The notes below the pieces were generated by a model. It was not told the origin of the DNA and searched no databases. It worked only from the letters and a program-made list of their open reading frames with translations. Of a DNA stretch of 23,148 bases, positions 11,301-20,499 are shown piece by piece. A program made the position numbers and the translations under genes. Location: the NCBI GenBank assembly GCA_002245135.1, contig NGBS01000459.1:1-23148 (forward strand), given 5' to 3'. This stretch comes from Proteromonas lacertae (Eukaryota; Sar; Bigyra; Opalinata; Proteromonadidae). The first letter of the stretch is position 1; each line of letters opens with the position of its first letter.

Positions 11301-14300
11301 AATAAAATCGTATTAGATGCAATAGAAAAGTTGAGTTTCAACTATTTGACAATAGTAAATATATCCTATTTAAATTCTGATGATAATTTTGATGCAATTG
11401 AAAATTTTATTGATATATCTTTATATCACGGATCTGAAGATTTTTATATAATTAATACATTATCATATGATAATTTAGTGATTTTCTTCGATATATACAA
11501 GAAAAGAAGTGCTGTGCTCAAAGTTTTCCCTGTGTTTTGTATTGACACTTCAATGACAAAAATTGATAGTAGTAAAACAGAAGGTAATTATTTAGTATCT
11601 TACGAAATAAATACATCTTCAGAAGAAGAAAAAGTTCGTTCTGTAATTCATCAATTATTAGGAGATGATTATGTAATAAATGGTAAAGAAATAGGCTATA
11701 TAATTGCATTATTCTTTTTAGGTGAAAGTTTAATATCAACCAAAGAATTATCAAGAGATGTGATAATCAATTATTTATATAAGACTAAAACAGATACATT
11801 ATTTGGTCATTTACAGTTTGGACAAGATAATACAATCACAAGATCAATAGTATTAAATAAGATCAAATCTAGTGGAATTGTGTTTGATAAGTTCATATTA
11901 AAGACATCCTATGAAGCAGGTGTATGGAATGATCAGTTTATTCAAAAGAGAGTATATAGTTGTAATTGGAGAGATTCATCAACTGATAAATTTGAAAGAT
12001 CAACTATAAAGATTGGTATTATTTTATCACTCTCAGGAGCATATTCTCATAATGATAGAAAATCATTTAATTTATATTTAATGATTATTGATTACTATAA
12101 TATAGAAATGAAAGGTATTAGAGGGTTGATAATTGTTCCTACATTTGTTGATGTAAAGTCAGATGTGAGTTTAGTTAAAGATTCTCTTTTATATCTAAGT
12201 TCGAATAATATAAACAGTGTAATTGGCTTGTCAAATTCTGAGATGAGAAAAGCATCATTAGCTACTTTGGAGGAGAAGAATTTGGTACTTTTTTATCCAC
12301 ATAATTATGAAGGTCTTGAATGCAAGAGAAACATAATATATGTTGGAGTACCATTTACTAGTCATGTTAGTGTTAGATATTATATACAAAGAGATGTATT
12401 ACAAACTAAAAGGAGAGTTGCAATAGTTTATACAAACACTTTGTATTACAAAACAGCGGTAGAGATATTGACAGAAGATTTAAACGCTATTGGAATTACA
12501 GTTTCATATGTTTCAAAAACTAATTATGATGCTTCAGATATGAATTCAATTGTAAATGAATTATTATATATGTTATTGGGAGGTGGAATTATTATATCTT
12601 TAATTGATGGAGATTTGAAATATCAATTTTATGAAGTAGCTTATCAGAATTTTTTAGTAGAACCAGCATATACATTCTATACATTTGGTATTGATTCTAG
12701 TGTATTACATACAGAATATGCAAAATACTTCTCAAGTCATTATCTAATTACTGAAGCCATTGAAGTAGATAACGAAATAACACAAATTATTAAGAAATAT
12801 AAGGATGATTATTACCCATACATTGATTATTTTGATAATGGTATGTATTATTCTATTTTGTCGATTATGTTATGGAGAGAAACAATAGAAAATAAAAAAT
12901 CTTATCAAACAGAATTAATTTTACAATCAGTTAACAAATTGTCATTCTCTTCACCATTCGGTGTTATTTCTACTTCATCAAATCATCATATTTCAATACC
13001 TAGAGTAATTGCTAGAGTGATAAAATCAGATAATAATAAATATGAATTTAATTTCAGCTTAAATAGTGGATTTACAGTTCCAAGCCCTTATTCTACAAAA
13101 TATTTGGGAAATGTTGTATTTATATGTGATTGGAGGAAATCAGTAGAACAGCAACCCACAATTTCTGTAAACTTTCTTATTGTTCTTTCACCAAATGATG
13201 AAACATCATATTTATCTATCATAGCAGTAACAGTATCATGTATTGATGATATAAATTCAAAGAATGGGATAATGGGTTATACAGTAAATCCTTTGTTCAT
13301 TATATACAATGATGAAGATGTAACATTGAAAGATAAGCTTGAAAAAACTATGGTAGAAAATCCATTGAATTTATTGTATATTGGATGTACAACATCATTC
13401 TGTTTAAATACAATTTCTCCATTATTAATAAAATATCACAGATTATTACTTTATCCAATAAAATTCCAAGCAGAAATATGTCATCCAGCAATGTTAGCAA
13501 CAGGACCAATACCCAATCAAATAATTGGTTCTGCAATTACATATATTTCTAGTTTGTTAGTCACTAAGAATATAGTTTTATTGTATTCTAGTAATACTAA
13601 GTGGAATGTATTTAAAGAAGTTTTTAAAGAAAGTATAGGTGATCAATACTCAATTGTTTATGAAAAGGAAATTGATGATTATTCTTATTTTTCCATGTCA
13701 ATGGTCAATAATATAATAGGATTATTAGCAAATGGAGGGTTTATCATTAGTTTCTTAAGTGAAAAACCACTATTAAGTATTTTGAATTATTTGAATGTGA
13801 TGATTGTTGATGTAAGTTACATAAATTTTGAAATATATAATTTCAGAATTCCACCATATACAATTAAGACAGAATTGCCAGATCTAAAATTTCCTTATTA
13901 TTACGTTTCAGGCTTAGATGATCCCGTAGAAGATAGTGGATCATTAAGAGATATAAAACAGATATTGGACAAATACTATGGAAATATGAATATCACTGAT
14001 GATAGTGTATCTGTAGCAATTACTATATATGGTCTTGTTAAACTTGCAGAAACAGCTAAAACAATAAATATTACAGTATTAAAACAATACTTATTTACAA
14101 CATATTTAACAGATGATAAAACAACAAGATTCTCAACAAGCAATTATATGGTGAGAGATATTTATATATACAAATATGCGAATAATGTTGGAAGCATTGT
14201 AAGAACATTCCAAGGAACAGAACCACAATCTTTCAATTGGAAATTAGATGGTAATTATGGTAAAATGTGTGATACAAGACTAGTAATAGATTTTGTAGGT

Positions 14301-17300
14301 AATCCAGTTATAACAGTGGATATAATGAATGTTATATTAGTTACTTCTACAACAGGTGCAAATCAACTAGATTATAGAGGAATATCTGAAGTATTTCAAC
14401 AAATAATTGATAATATAAACTCAAATGGTGGTTTAAGAAACAAAAGAATTAATTATGAAATAATTGATGATCAATCAGATACAACAATTTGTTCTGATTC
14501 AATTAAAAGAAGATTAAGTGAAATAGATAATTTAACTGCAATATTCACTACAGGAGGTCAATTGTGTGTTGATTTAGTAGTTAGTTCATTAATACAATAT
14601 AATGTGAAACTATTCCATATTGGTATATTTGGAGGTGAAAGTTGTGAATCAAATGTTTTTCATTTTGGAATAGAACCAACAACCATAGAAAGACATATAG
14701 AAATAATGATGAATAAAGGAATTAATAATTTTGGTATTATATCGACATCTGAAGCTTATCATATGAAATTCTATACTTATGCTGAAAGATATATAAATTA
14801 TTTGTATGGCACTGTATCATTAGCTGCAACAGTAGAAGAAAGTATTAATGACTGTAAATCTTTAGCTCAAAACATAAAATCAAAATTAGTAACGCAAAAT
14901 ACAGCCTTGTTGCTATTTGTTAATGTTAATGTTCATAGATTATTATCTACAGCATTGAAGTATGTGGGAATAAATGATAATGACTATACAATTTTTTCAT
15001 TTTCAACATATGAGAATGTGGCATTTTTAGATGATGGAAATATATTACCATTCTATTCAGTTGCTCATTATTTTAATACAATCAAAAGTGAAGAAAATTC
15101 AAATTTTATTGAAGAGATTAAACTAAGTTTATCTAATGATGTTAAAATAAATGCATATCATGAATCAATTTATACTGCTATAGAATTATGGGAAAGAACC
15201 GTTAAAGACTATAGTAATATTGAGATTAAAGATTTGAATTTGCAGTATTATAATTTGAATCTAAGCACTGCTGCTGGTTATATGGTAATGCATAGTAATA
15301 ATATTGTTTATAGAAATATATATTTATCATATTATGATGGAAATGAATATGGTGGTTTTACTATTGTTTCAAACTCAGATTATGGATATCCAACTGCTTG
15401 GAAACAGTTTATTAACAGTGGTATTTATGTATGTGACTTTATTGATCCTTCAATTGGCCAAAAGTATAAATCTCCAAGTATTTCAATCGGTATTATGGCA
15501 TCTTTGACAGGAATTGACGAATTAAGAGGAAGAGAAATAGTATGTAGTGTGTTGCTAGTGACTAGACGAGTAAATAGAGAAGGAGGTTTAATTGGAAGTA
15601 GAATAGAAGTAGAAATATTTGATACAGAATCAAATTTTGATACATATAAGCAGAAAGCTTTATCTATTTCTCAGATACCAGAATTAAGTGCTGTATTTGG
15701 AGCAGCATGGGATGATGAATATAAAATGTTGATTCAATACTTCAATAAAGTTGGAAAACTATTCTTCTTTTCTGGAACAGCAACAAGTGATGGTTGTGAG
15801 AATTATGGTGTTGTTACTCAAGATACTTTTATACAACTCATTACTGTTACACAGTATACTTTAGTGAAAGAAGGTACAAATGAATATATAATCATTTATT
15901 CATCTCATCGTTTCAGTGTAGAGAATTTGAAGATATTTTCAGGGTTTTTAGATAGTATTAATATTAAGTATATTAAATATGAATATGATTCAACGAACAA
16001 TGAAATATTTGAAGAAATAAGACAACTATATCCGAATGGAGTTAAAATCGTTGATGTTGGTTCTACATGGTATGCTCTTGAAATGTCTATACGAGCAACA
16101 AAAGCTGGACTTGTTTATCCAAAGTATAAATTCTATCATTATTTTGTTGATGAATATCTATTGAATGGAAATGAAAAATATTTTGAAGGACATATTTTCT
16201 TAAGTTCTTGGTTTGCTGTAGTGGGTAAAGCTATTTCAAAAGGTTATGAAAATCAAAGAAGTTTTTATAGAGAGTATGTAGAAACTTATTCAGATTCCAT
16301 TAGAGTATCAAGTACAGCAGAAGCAACATACACAAGTGTGGAGCTATGGATAAGTGGAGTTAAAGAAAGTTATAGTTTTGAATCATCATTAGTGAAAAAG
16401 GGAATGTTAGGCAAAAAAATAAAAGCTGGTTCAGATAGGATAAGATTAGAAATTAATAATATTGTTTCAAGAAAATATATACAGCACAAGTGATAGATGG
16501 AGTATTAGTATTAATTACTTCAACTACTGAAGCTATCTATCCTTACTCTTATGCTAATTGGATGCCTGATAATCAAGGCAAAGAATGCGATTGGGTAAAC
16601 AATAATGGTACATACATTAAACAGAATATTAAAAGAGTAGGAATTATATTAGAGTCTGATTTTAGAATTAATACAGAAATTTATAATGCATGGATATCTT
16701 TTAAAGATGCTTTAAATGAAATTAATCTAGAAGGTGGTATTAATGGAATAGACTTTTATGAATCATCTGCAATTGTACCACTTGATGATGTTGAGAATAG
16801 CACAATTCAACTTATAGAGAATGAAAAAATATATGCATTATTTGGATGTTTATCAATCAAATGCAGAGATATAGTAAGTGTTATTGCTGAAGAATATAAA
16901 AAGATGTTTTTCTATATTGGTAATAATGGTGGAGAATATTTTTCAAAATACACATTTTCTATTTCTTCAACCATAATCCAAAATTTAAATGTAGCATTAG
17001 CATATACTAATAAAATGTATAAGAATTATTATTTGCTAATTGATCAACAAAATTAATATCTTTTTTTTTATCATTATATACACTCAATTAGTTACTTAAT
17101 TTTGTATTGATTTATACTTTGATAAAATAACAACCTTCATATCAGCACATACTAATAACCAATTGTTAGGTTATTATGAAATAACAGATAAAATAAAATG
17201 TAGTATAATTATGAGGAATATAGCATCAGCATCAAGTATTTATAATCACATGATTAGTATTTATATTTATGTATTTTATGTATTTTTAGTAATTACTGTT

Positions 17301-18979
17301 TTGTCAAAATCAAATTTTGAAGAATGTATGGAGTATTATGTAAATAATAGGTTAATAAGATATAGATACTATCTACTAATATTAATTATAATCATTATGA
17401 ATATTTAGATATTGATATAAATACAATAGTTGGAAGTTATATATCATTGTCATACCATCAAAGTAATACTTATTTCAGAAATTATGCATTTAAAAAGAGA
17501 GTTAGTTCAGTATTAGATGCAATGTCTTACATATCGCCATATTATGAGAATTGCTATTCATCAATTAATATATTCAAATTAGCAGTTGAAAAGCATCGCA
17601 ATATGATTCAAGAAATGAATTACCTGAAAGTGACTATGTTAGATTAACTATTCCAAAAAATACAATATCAATCACCTTCAGGGGTTATTACAATGACAAT
17701 AAATAATTATGCAGAAAGACCAATGTATTTATTGGAAATAATTAGAGAAGATAAATTCCTTCAAGTTAATCCAGAAATAGGTACAATGAGTCTTACAATC
17801 CTTATCCGTTTATAACATATTTACCAAAAGAAAGTGAAAATGTAAAAAGTATAAGAATACTTAAAAGAAGTGAAATAATGAAGTGGTTTGGCTTTTGTTT
17901 ATGTTTGTTTAGCATATTAGTTTCGTTATTATGTTTAATATATACAATAAAATTAGAAAGAACAGAATAATAAAATGTAGTTCACCACTTTATTATTATT
18001 GTTTAATATTTGGTTTAATTATGTCAGCAATAAGTATAATATATTTGACAGCCACTCCAACTTCATCTTCAGTTATATGCTAATATTAGAATCAACTTAT
18101 GTTTATTCTCAGTTATGTTTGTTATCTTCAATGTTATTTGTAAAAGCTGCGAAATACAATTTCAGTAGGGAAGAAGAGAATACATAAAGTATTATTTATC
18201 TTAATAATTAAAATAATAGATAAAAATCACTCCATTTTATATTGTAAAGATATTTTTATTTTCTTACTTTTTCCCATTGGTAGTGTCAGTAGTTTATCAA
18301 ATTGTCTCAACCATCTTATACTTTACAGTTGAGTGAAAAAGATTCATCGTTCTTAGTTGATTCTTTTTATGAAGAATGTTCTCAAGATGATATATTTAAG
18401 TATATTTTTTTCTTTATTTTTCCATATAGTATAATCATCATTGTTTATGTAGTAATATATATTTTGTATGGTTTATACTTATCTTTCCACTCAAGACAAA
18501 AAGCTATTGAATTTGGTGATTCTTATTCGTTGCTTATAACTTATATTGTTGAATATATCCTTTTACTTAATGATTTATTCTGATAGATATTCTTTAACAT
18601 TCGTTTAATCTTCATGTTGATCATTTTATTCGTTTTAGAATTTGTAATAAACTCAACTCCAGATTATTTATTGTTATTTAGAGAATTGGTTATCCTTTAG
18701 TAATAATAGCTATTACATTAGTCCAATTCGTTCCAAAGATATTGTTTATGTTTACTGATGAATTAGCACTTGATGTAACAGACAGTAGTATGACAGAATC
18801 AATGAGTGTTCGCCAATCTCAATCATATCTTTTTTTTCTTTACATAATCATCTTATTATTTCTTAATCATATTTACTTCAGTATCTTATTCAATGAATCA
18901 TTCTATAAATCATTCAATAAACCGTTCTGCATCTCGTGCTATGTCTCAATCTCAGTCTATTAATAGAAAGCATATATAG
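6766..18979 (+). CDS. Giant class C (GABA-B-like) receptor with nine tandem PBP ectodomains (gene 2)
   Basis: Probable cell-surface receptor of about 3,900 residues. ATG at 6766 opens a signal peptide (cleavage likely after TICA). Nine type-1 PBP domains follow: about 6835-7945, 7978-9420, 9500-10785, 10800-11965, 12007-13130, 13160-14270, 14320-15435, 15480-16590 and 16640-17800. Seven helices (17870-18760) and a Ser/Asn-rich tail ending at TAG 18977-18979 complete it. Helix 7 ends QFVPKI, matching the FVPK of GABA-B receptors. The more C-terminal domains keep the UrtA-like motifs best (YEGLEC, NREGGLIG); domains 1-4 are more diverged. Introns cluster in domains 2-4 and from domain 9 onward; one block of 5.5 kb (10986-16493) is open without interruption. 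About eleven frame slips lie between 16480 and 18690. Gene 1 is its upstream paralogue in the same orientation, 279 bp away. Confidence 0.87.
6835..7945 (+). other. Gene 2 PBP domain 1
   Basis: PNVGVLYEKSATDPN starts the N-lobe, SCHSNIIYYGSI is the hinge-proximal cysteine motif, and LMECSFSS holds the closing cysteine. It lacks the 'N..GG' motif and is the most diverged copy. No intron. Confidence 0.7.
8080..8121 (+). other. GT-AG intron, 42 nt
   Basis: GTATAT donor, then a TA run, ending GTTATAG. Phase 0; joins DKS to SELSIRMYP. Confidence 0.88.
8081..8100. repeat. (TA)n run inside intron
   Basis: About ten TA units directly after the donor GT of intron 8080-8121. Confidence 0.85.
8276..8331 (+). 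other. GT-AG intron, 56 nt
   Basis: GTATAT donor inside a long TA run, ending TTATTTTAG. Phase 1 (A|GA); joins NELLK to RLLKMGMN. Confidence 0.87.
8277..8311. repeat. (TA)n microsatellite inside intron
   Basis: About seventeen TA units fill most of intron 8276-8331, the longest such run in the window. Confidence 0.9.
8656..8689 (+). other. GT-AG intron, 34 nt
   Basis: GTATAT donor, TTTAATAG end. Phase 1 (A|TT); joins ATIYP to IDPSNED. Confidence 0.88.
8929..8971 (+). other. GT-AG intron, 43 nt
   Basis: GTATAT donor with a TA run, TTATTTAG end. Phase 0; joins LATID to YPVRFHS. Confidence 0.87.
8930..8952. repeat. (TA)n run inside intron
   Basis: About eleven TA units directly after the donor GT of intron 8929-8971. 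Confidence 0.85.
9128..9157 (+). other. GT-AG intron, 30 nt
   Basis: GTATAT donor, TTCTAG end. Phase 0; joins QLLKE to SIVSALSS. Confidence 0.83.
9293..9323 (+). other. GT-AG intron, 31 nt
   Basis: GTATAT donor, TTATAG end. Phase 0; joins PISIAY to ADKNDD. Confidence 0.87.
9433..9461 (+). other. GT-AG intron, 29 nt
   Basis: GTATTA donor, ATTGTAG end. Phase 1 (A|TT); joins DYQNY to IGNGVIKV. Confidence 0.86.
9869..9930 (+). other. AT-AC intron of U12 type, 62 nt
   Basis: The donor ATATCCTTT is the canonical minor-spliceosome AT-AC sequence. CTTAAT (in AATCTTAATC) resembles the U12 branch site and lies about a dozen bases before the terminal AC. Phase 0 on both sides: it joins CDENIIS to NSRTSDNSLYYM without any frame correction, and no GT-AG alternative I tried keeps the frame. 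Confidence 0.82.
10434..10470 (+). other. GT-AG intron, 37 nt
   Basis: GTATAT donor, ATTATAG end. Phase 2 (AT|A); joins EDFVSI to YELLRSY. Confidence 0.87.
10730..10762 (+). other. GT-AG intron, 33 nt
   Basis: GTATAA donor, TATATAG end. Phase 0; joins GYDLN to YNNTVNEC. Confidence 0.87.
10800..11965 (+). other. Gene 2 PBP domain 4
   Basis: VPIYIGLFQTDDQ opens it, ICERNNFFISPSPYQYISS is the cysteine/hinge motif, FGHLQFGQDN the end motif and YSCNWRDSS the closing cysteine. One intron (10952-10982) lies near its start. Confidence 0.8.
10952..10982 (+). other. GT-AG intron, 31 nt
   Basis: GTATAT donor, TTCATAG end. Phase 0; joins DSRLI to KLRVFRC and opens the 5.5-kb uninterrupted exon. Confidence 0.87.
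12007..13130 (+). other. Gene 2 PBP domain 5
   Basis: IKIGIILSLSGAYSH opens it. YPHNYEGLECKRNIIYVG matches the bacterial UrtA/AmiC signature 'YP..YEGlE...niyYtG' almost position for position. SPFGVISTSSNHH is the end motif; it closes at FICDWRK. No intron. Confidence 0.87.
13160..14275 (+). other. Gene 2 PBP domain 6
   Basis: DINSKNGIMGY is the 'N..GG' equivalent, YIGCTTSFCLNTISPLL the 'FGc.TS' segment, and EICHPAMLATGPIPNQIIG the hinge with the PNQ triplet. It closes at KMCDTR. No intron. Confidence 0.86.
14320..15435 (+). other. Gene 2 PBP domain 7
   Basis: MNVILVTSTTGANQ opens it; NINSNGGLRNKRI is the lobe-1 motif; GGESCESNVFHFGIEPTT is the hinge; YVCDFIDP closes it. No intron. Confidence 0.86.
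15480..16590 (+). other. Gene 2 PBP domain 8
   Basis: ISIGIMASLTGIDELRGRE and RVNREGGLIGSRI are canonical lobe-1 motifs; DGCENYGVVTQ is the hinge cysteine; KECDWVNN closes it. No intron. One frame slip occurs near 16485, in an A-run. Confidence 0.85.
17056..17117 (+). other. Probable AT-AC (U12-type) intron, 62 nt
   Basis: Donor ATATCTTTT, TTACTTAAT as branch-like site, end TTATAC. The exon ends in TA (phase 2), exactly as at the gene 1 intron 4592-4619. It joins LLIDQQN to FDKITTFIS with the right domain length. Frame is off by one base at the acceptor, in line with the many slips of this zone (a T-run follows directly). Confidence 0.62.
17257..17289 (+). other. GT-AG intron, 33 nt
   Basis: GTATTT donor, TTTTTAG end. 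Phase 1 (A|TA); joins YNHMI to ITVLSKSN in domain 9. Confidence 0.8.
18189..18219 (+). other. GT-AG intron, 31 nt (between helices 3 and 4)
   Basis: GTATTA donor, AATAATAG end. Joins RIHK to IKITPFYIVKIF, matching gene 1 RIHKLF...RVKIANKQLLQM. Gene 1 has no intron here. Confidence 0.72.
18400..18429 (+). other. GT-AG intron, 30 nt (before helix 5)
   Basis: GTATAT donor, CATATAG end. Phase 2 (AA|T); joins SQDDIFN to IIIIVYVV. Same place and phase as gene 1 intron 5850-5893. Confidence 0.87.
18548..18586 (+). other. Intron near helix 6, boundaries uncertain
   Basis: Read as GTTGAA...TGATAG it keeps phase 0 but has a donor unlike all others, and the product is longer than gene 1 here. A perfect U12-like donor ATATCCTTTT starts at 18555 and TTCTTTAAC lies at 18590-18598, but I find no AC or AG end that keeps the frame. 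Confidence 0.45.
18825..18876 (+). other. AT-AC (U12-type) intron, 52 nt (gene 2 tail)
   Basis: Donor ATATCTTTTT, branch-like TTTCTTAATC, end TTTAC. Phase 2 (TC|T), frame kept without correction. It joins MSVRQSQS to SVSYSMNHSINHS, continuing the same Ser/Asn-rich composition to a stop at 18979. The AG five bases further on would give a tail of unrelated composition. Confidence 0.72.
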
Positions 18980-19135
18980 AAATAGTTTGTTACTAAGATA
19001 GTCAGTTGGTTGTATGCATTCATAAAGTTTCTTTTGCTCAACTATGAATATTGTTTATTTACGTTTTTAACCAAAAAACAAAATACTAACAAACGACTAA
19101 AATAATATGTTCGTTGGCTTGAAATATTAATTTGA

Positions 19136-20342
19136 ATGATGTTGAATTTCTCTAGATCAGTTAAATCTTTTGGTAGAATCTACCCACTAATGCAGTGCAA
19201 GAATGTTCTATTTTCAATGTCAGCAATTAGAACTCATATACCAGAAGCAGAAGACTATCGAGTGGTATTTAGCAAATTAATAAATAAATCCAGTTGGTTG
19301 AATTTAGACAAAATCACTGTTGTCTCAAATGAAGATAGATTCTATAGAGGAAAAGGCTTATATCTAATTTGGTTAAAGCAACATTATAATGTTTCAGCAT
19401 CATCTCTCGCTTACATATTTTACTTTTTAGGTACTGTTGGGCGTTGTGATGAATCAATTAAGATGTTTGAAAAGCATAAATCAAATCTGAAGTCTTCTTA
19501 TCCAAATATAGAAATATGTTCACAATTTTTAGCATCTATAAGATATTTAACAGATGTAAATACGGTAGACAAATACTTCAAAGAAATTCTAAATTATTAT
19601 CCAAAGGATATTGATATAACAACATCATATGTTTCATTCTTGTTTAATAATAAAAGCTATACAAATATTTATGAAATATATGACAATATAAAATCTCAAT
19701 CAGTTCATTTATCACCAACAATGTTTAATATCATGTTATTAACATGTGTAAAACTCAAAGATGTGGAAAAGATGAAGAATATATGGAATTATCATTGTTC
19801 ATATAATGGAATAACAACGTCAAATGATTATCAAATCTACATGAGTGGTTTATATGAAGAAAAACAGTATAACGAAATACTTGAGATATTTAAGACGATG
19901 CCAGACAATGATATAACAAAAATAAATGTTGGTATGGTTATGATATTAAGTAATTGTTCAAAATACTTAAATTCTTATGAAAAATTAAAGGATGTTTGTA
20001 TGAAAATGTATAAATCATATTTCAAGAAAATAAGGATGAAGTTATCAAAGATGAGTTATTATCTAATCCTGAATTTTTCAATAATATATTGTTCTCAAAT
20101 GCTATAACAAAGTCTGAATTGAGTGAAGAAATGAAATTATATTTGGAAGAGGATAATAAATATTTAAAAATGCATTTATCAAATCCAACAAGTGAGTTTT
20201 TTATTCTGTTTCATATTATAATAATGGTTTATACAACAAGATACTTTCAAAATCATCATCTAAAAACAAAGAAAATAAACAAATGAAAAGAAATAAAGTA
20301 TTAATTGATGAAGTAAATAAGTATAAGGAGATGAACAAATAA
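19136..20342 (+). CDS. PPR-like helical-repeat protein, probably mitochondrial
   Basis: About 400 residues. The N-terminus (MMLNFSRSVKSFGRIYPL) is basic, hydroxylated and free of acids, as expected of a mitochondrial presequence. The body is all-helical with roughly 35-residue repeats. The clearest reads SPTMFNIMLLTCVKLKDVEK and runs into MKNIWNYHC; the next is SNDYQIYMSGLYEEKQYNEI. This is the pentatricopeptide pattern (tyrosine/phenylalanine-Asn at helix start, paired helices), so organelle RNA binding is the likely role by family. The C-terminal part (NKQMKRNKVLIDEVNKYK) is lysine-rich. Two frame slips, near 20025 and near a T-run at 20205, split the reading; the last block ends at TAA 20340-20342. 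A seven-codon upstream frame (19107-19130) precedes the chosen start. A TPR protein is the main alternative. Confidence 0.65.
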
Positions 20343-20499
20343 GAATTTACATCAATCTTTTTTTCTATGTATTTTTTTTCTTATAGACAATAAATATATG
20401 ATAATATTAAACAACATATTAAATTTTAAAAAGAAAAGTAACACAAACTAATTTAATCTGTGGATTCATTCAATTTTCTCTTTTTTTCTTTGATTCTCT

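Larger units (their letters stand above)
16640..17800 (+). other. Gene 2 PBP domain 9 (membrane-proximal)
   Basis: VGIILESDFRINTEIYNAW and EINLEGGINGIDF open it; LFGCLSIKCRDIVSVIAEEY is the 'FGc' segment; SPSGVITMTINNYAERP is the end motif. It holds the AT-AC-like intron 17056-17117, a GT-AG intron and several frame slips. Confidence 0.8.
17870..18760 (+). other. Gene 2 seven-helix domain (GABA-B-like)
   Basis: Helix 1 is WFGFCLCLFSILVSLLCLIY; the first inner loop RNRIIKCSSP matches gene 1 RNTKVILSASP. Helices 2-4 follow, then EECSQDD in outer loop 2, helix 5 (IIIIVYVVIYILYGLYLSF), helix 6 near 18600-18650, and helix 7 ending LVQFVPKILFMF. All seven align with gene 1 once introns and frame slips are allowed for. 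Confidence 0.8.

Noticed and set aside
11518-11754. Minus-strand open frame of 78 codons
   Set aside because: Antisense shadow of gene 2 domain 4; Leu/Ile-rich product typical of AT-rich complement.
13348-13536. Minus-strand open frame of 62 codons
   Set aside because: Antisense shadow of gene 2 domain 6.
15304-15507. Plus-strand alternative frame of 67 codons
   Set aside because: Overlaps the intact main frame at the domain 7/8 linker.
18877-18963. Extra hydrophobic segment in the tail (LFFLYIIILLFLNHIYF)
   Set aside because: It is the translated AT-AC intron; splicing gives a coherent Ser/Asn-rich tail instead of an eighth helix.
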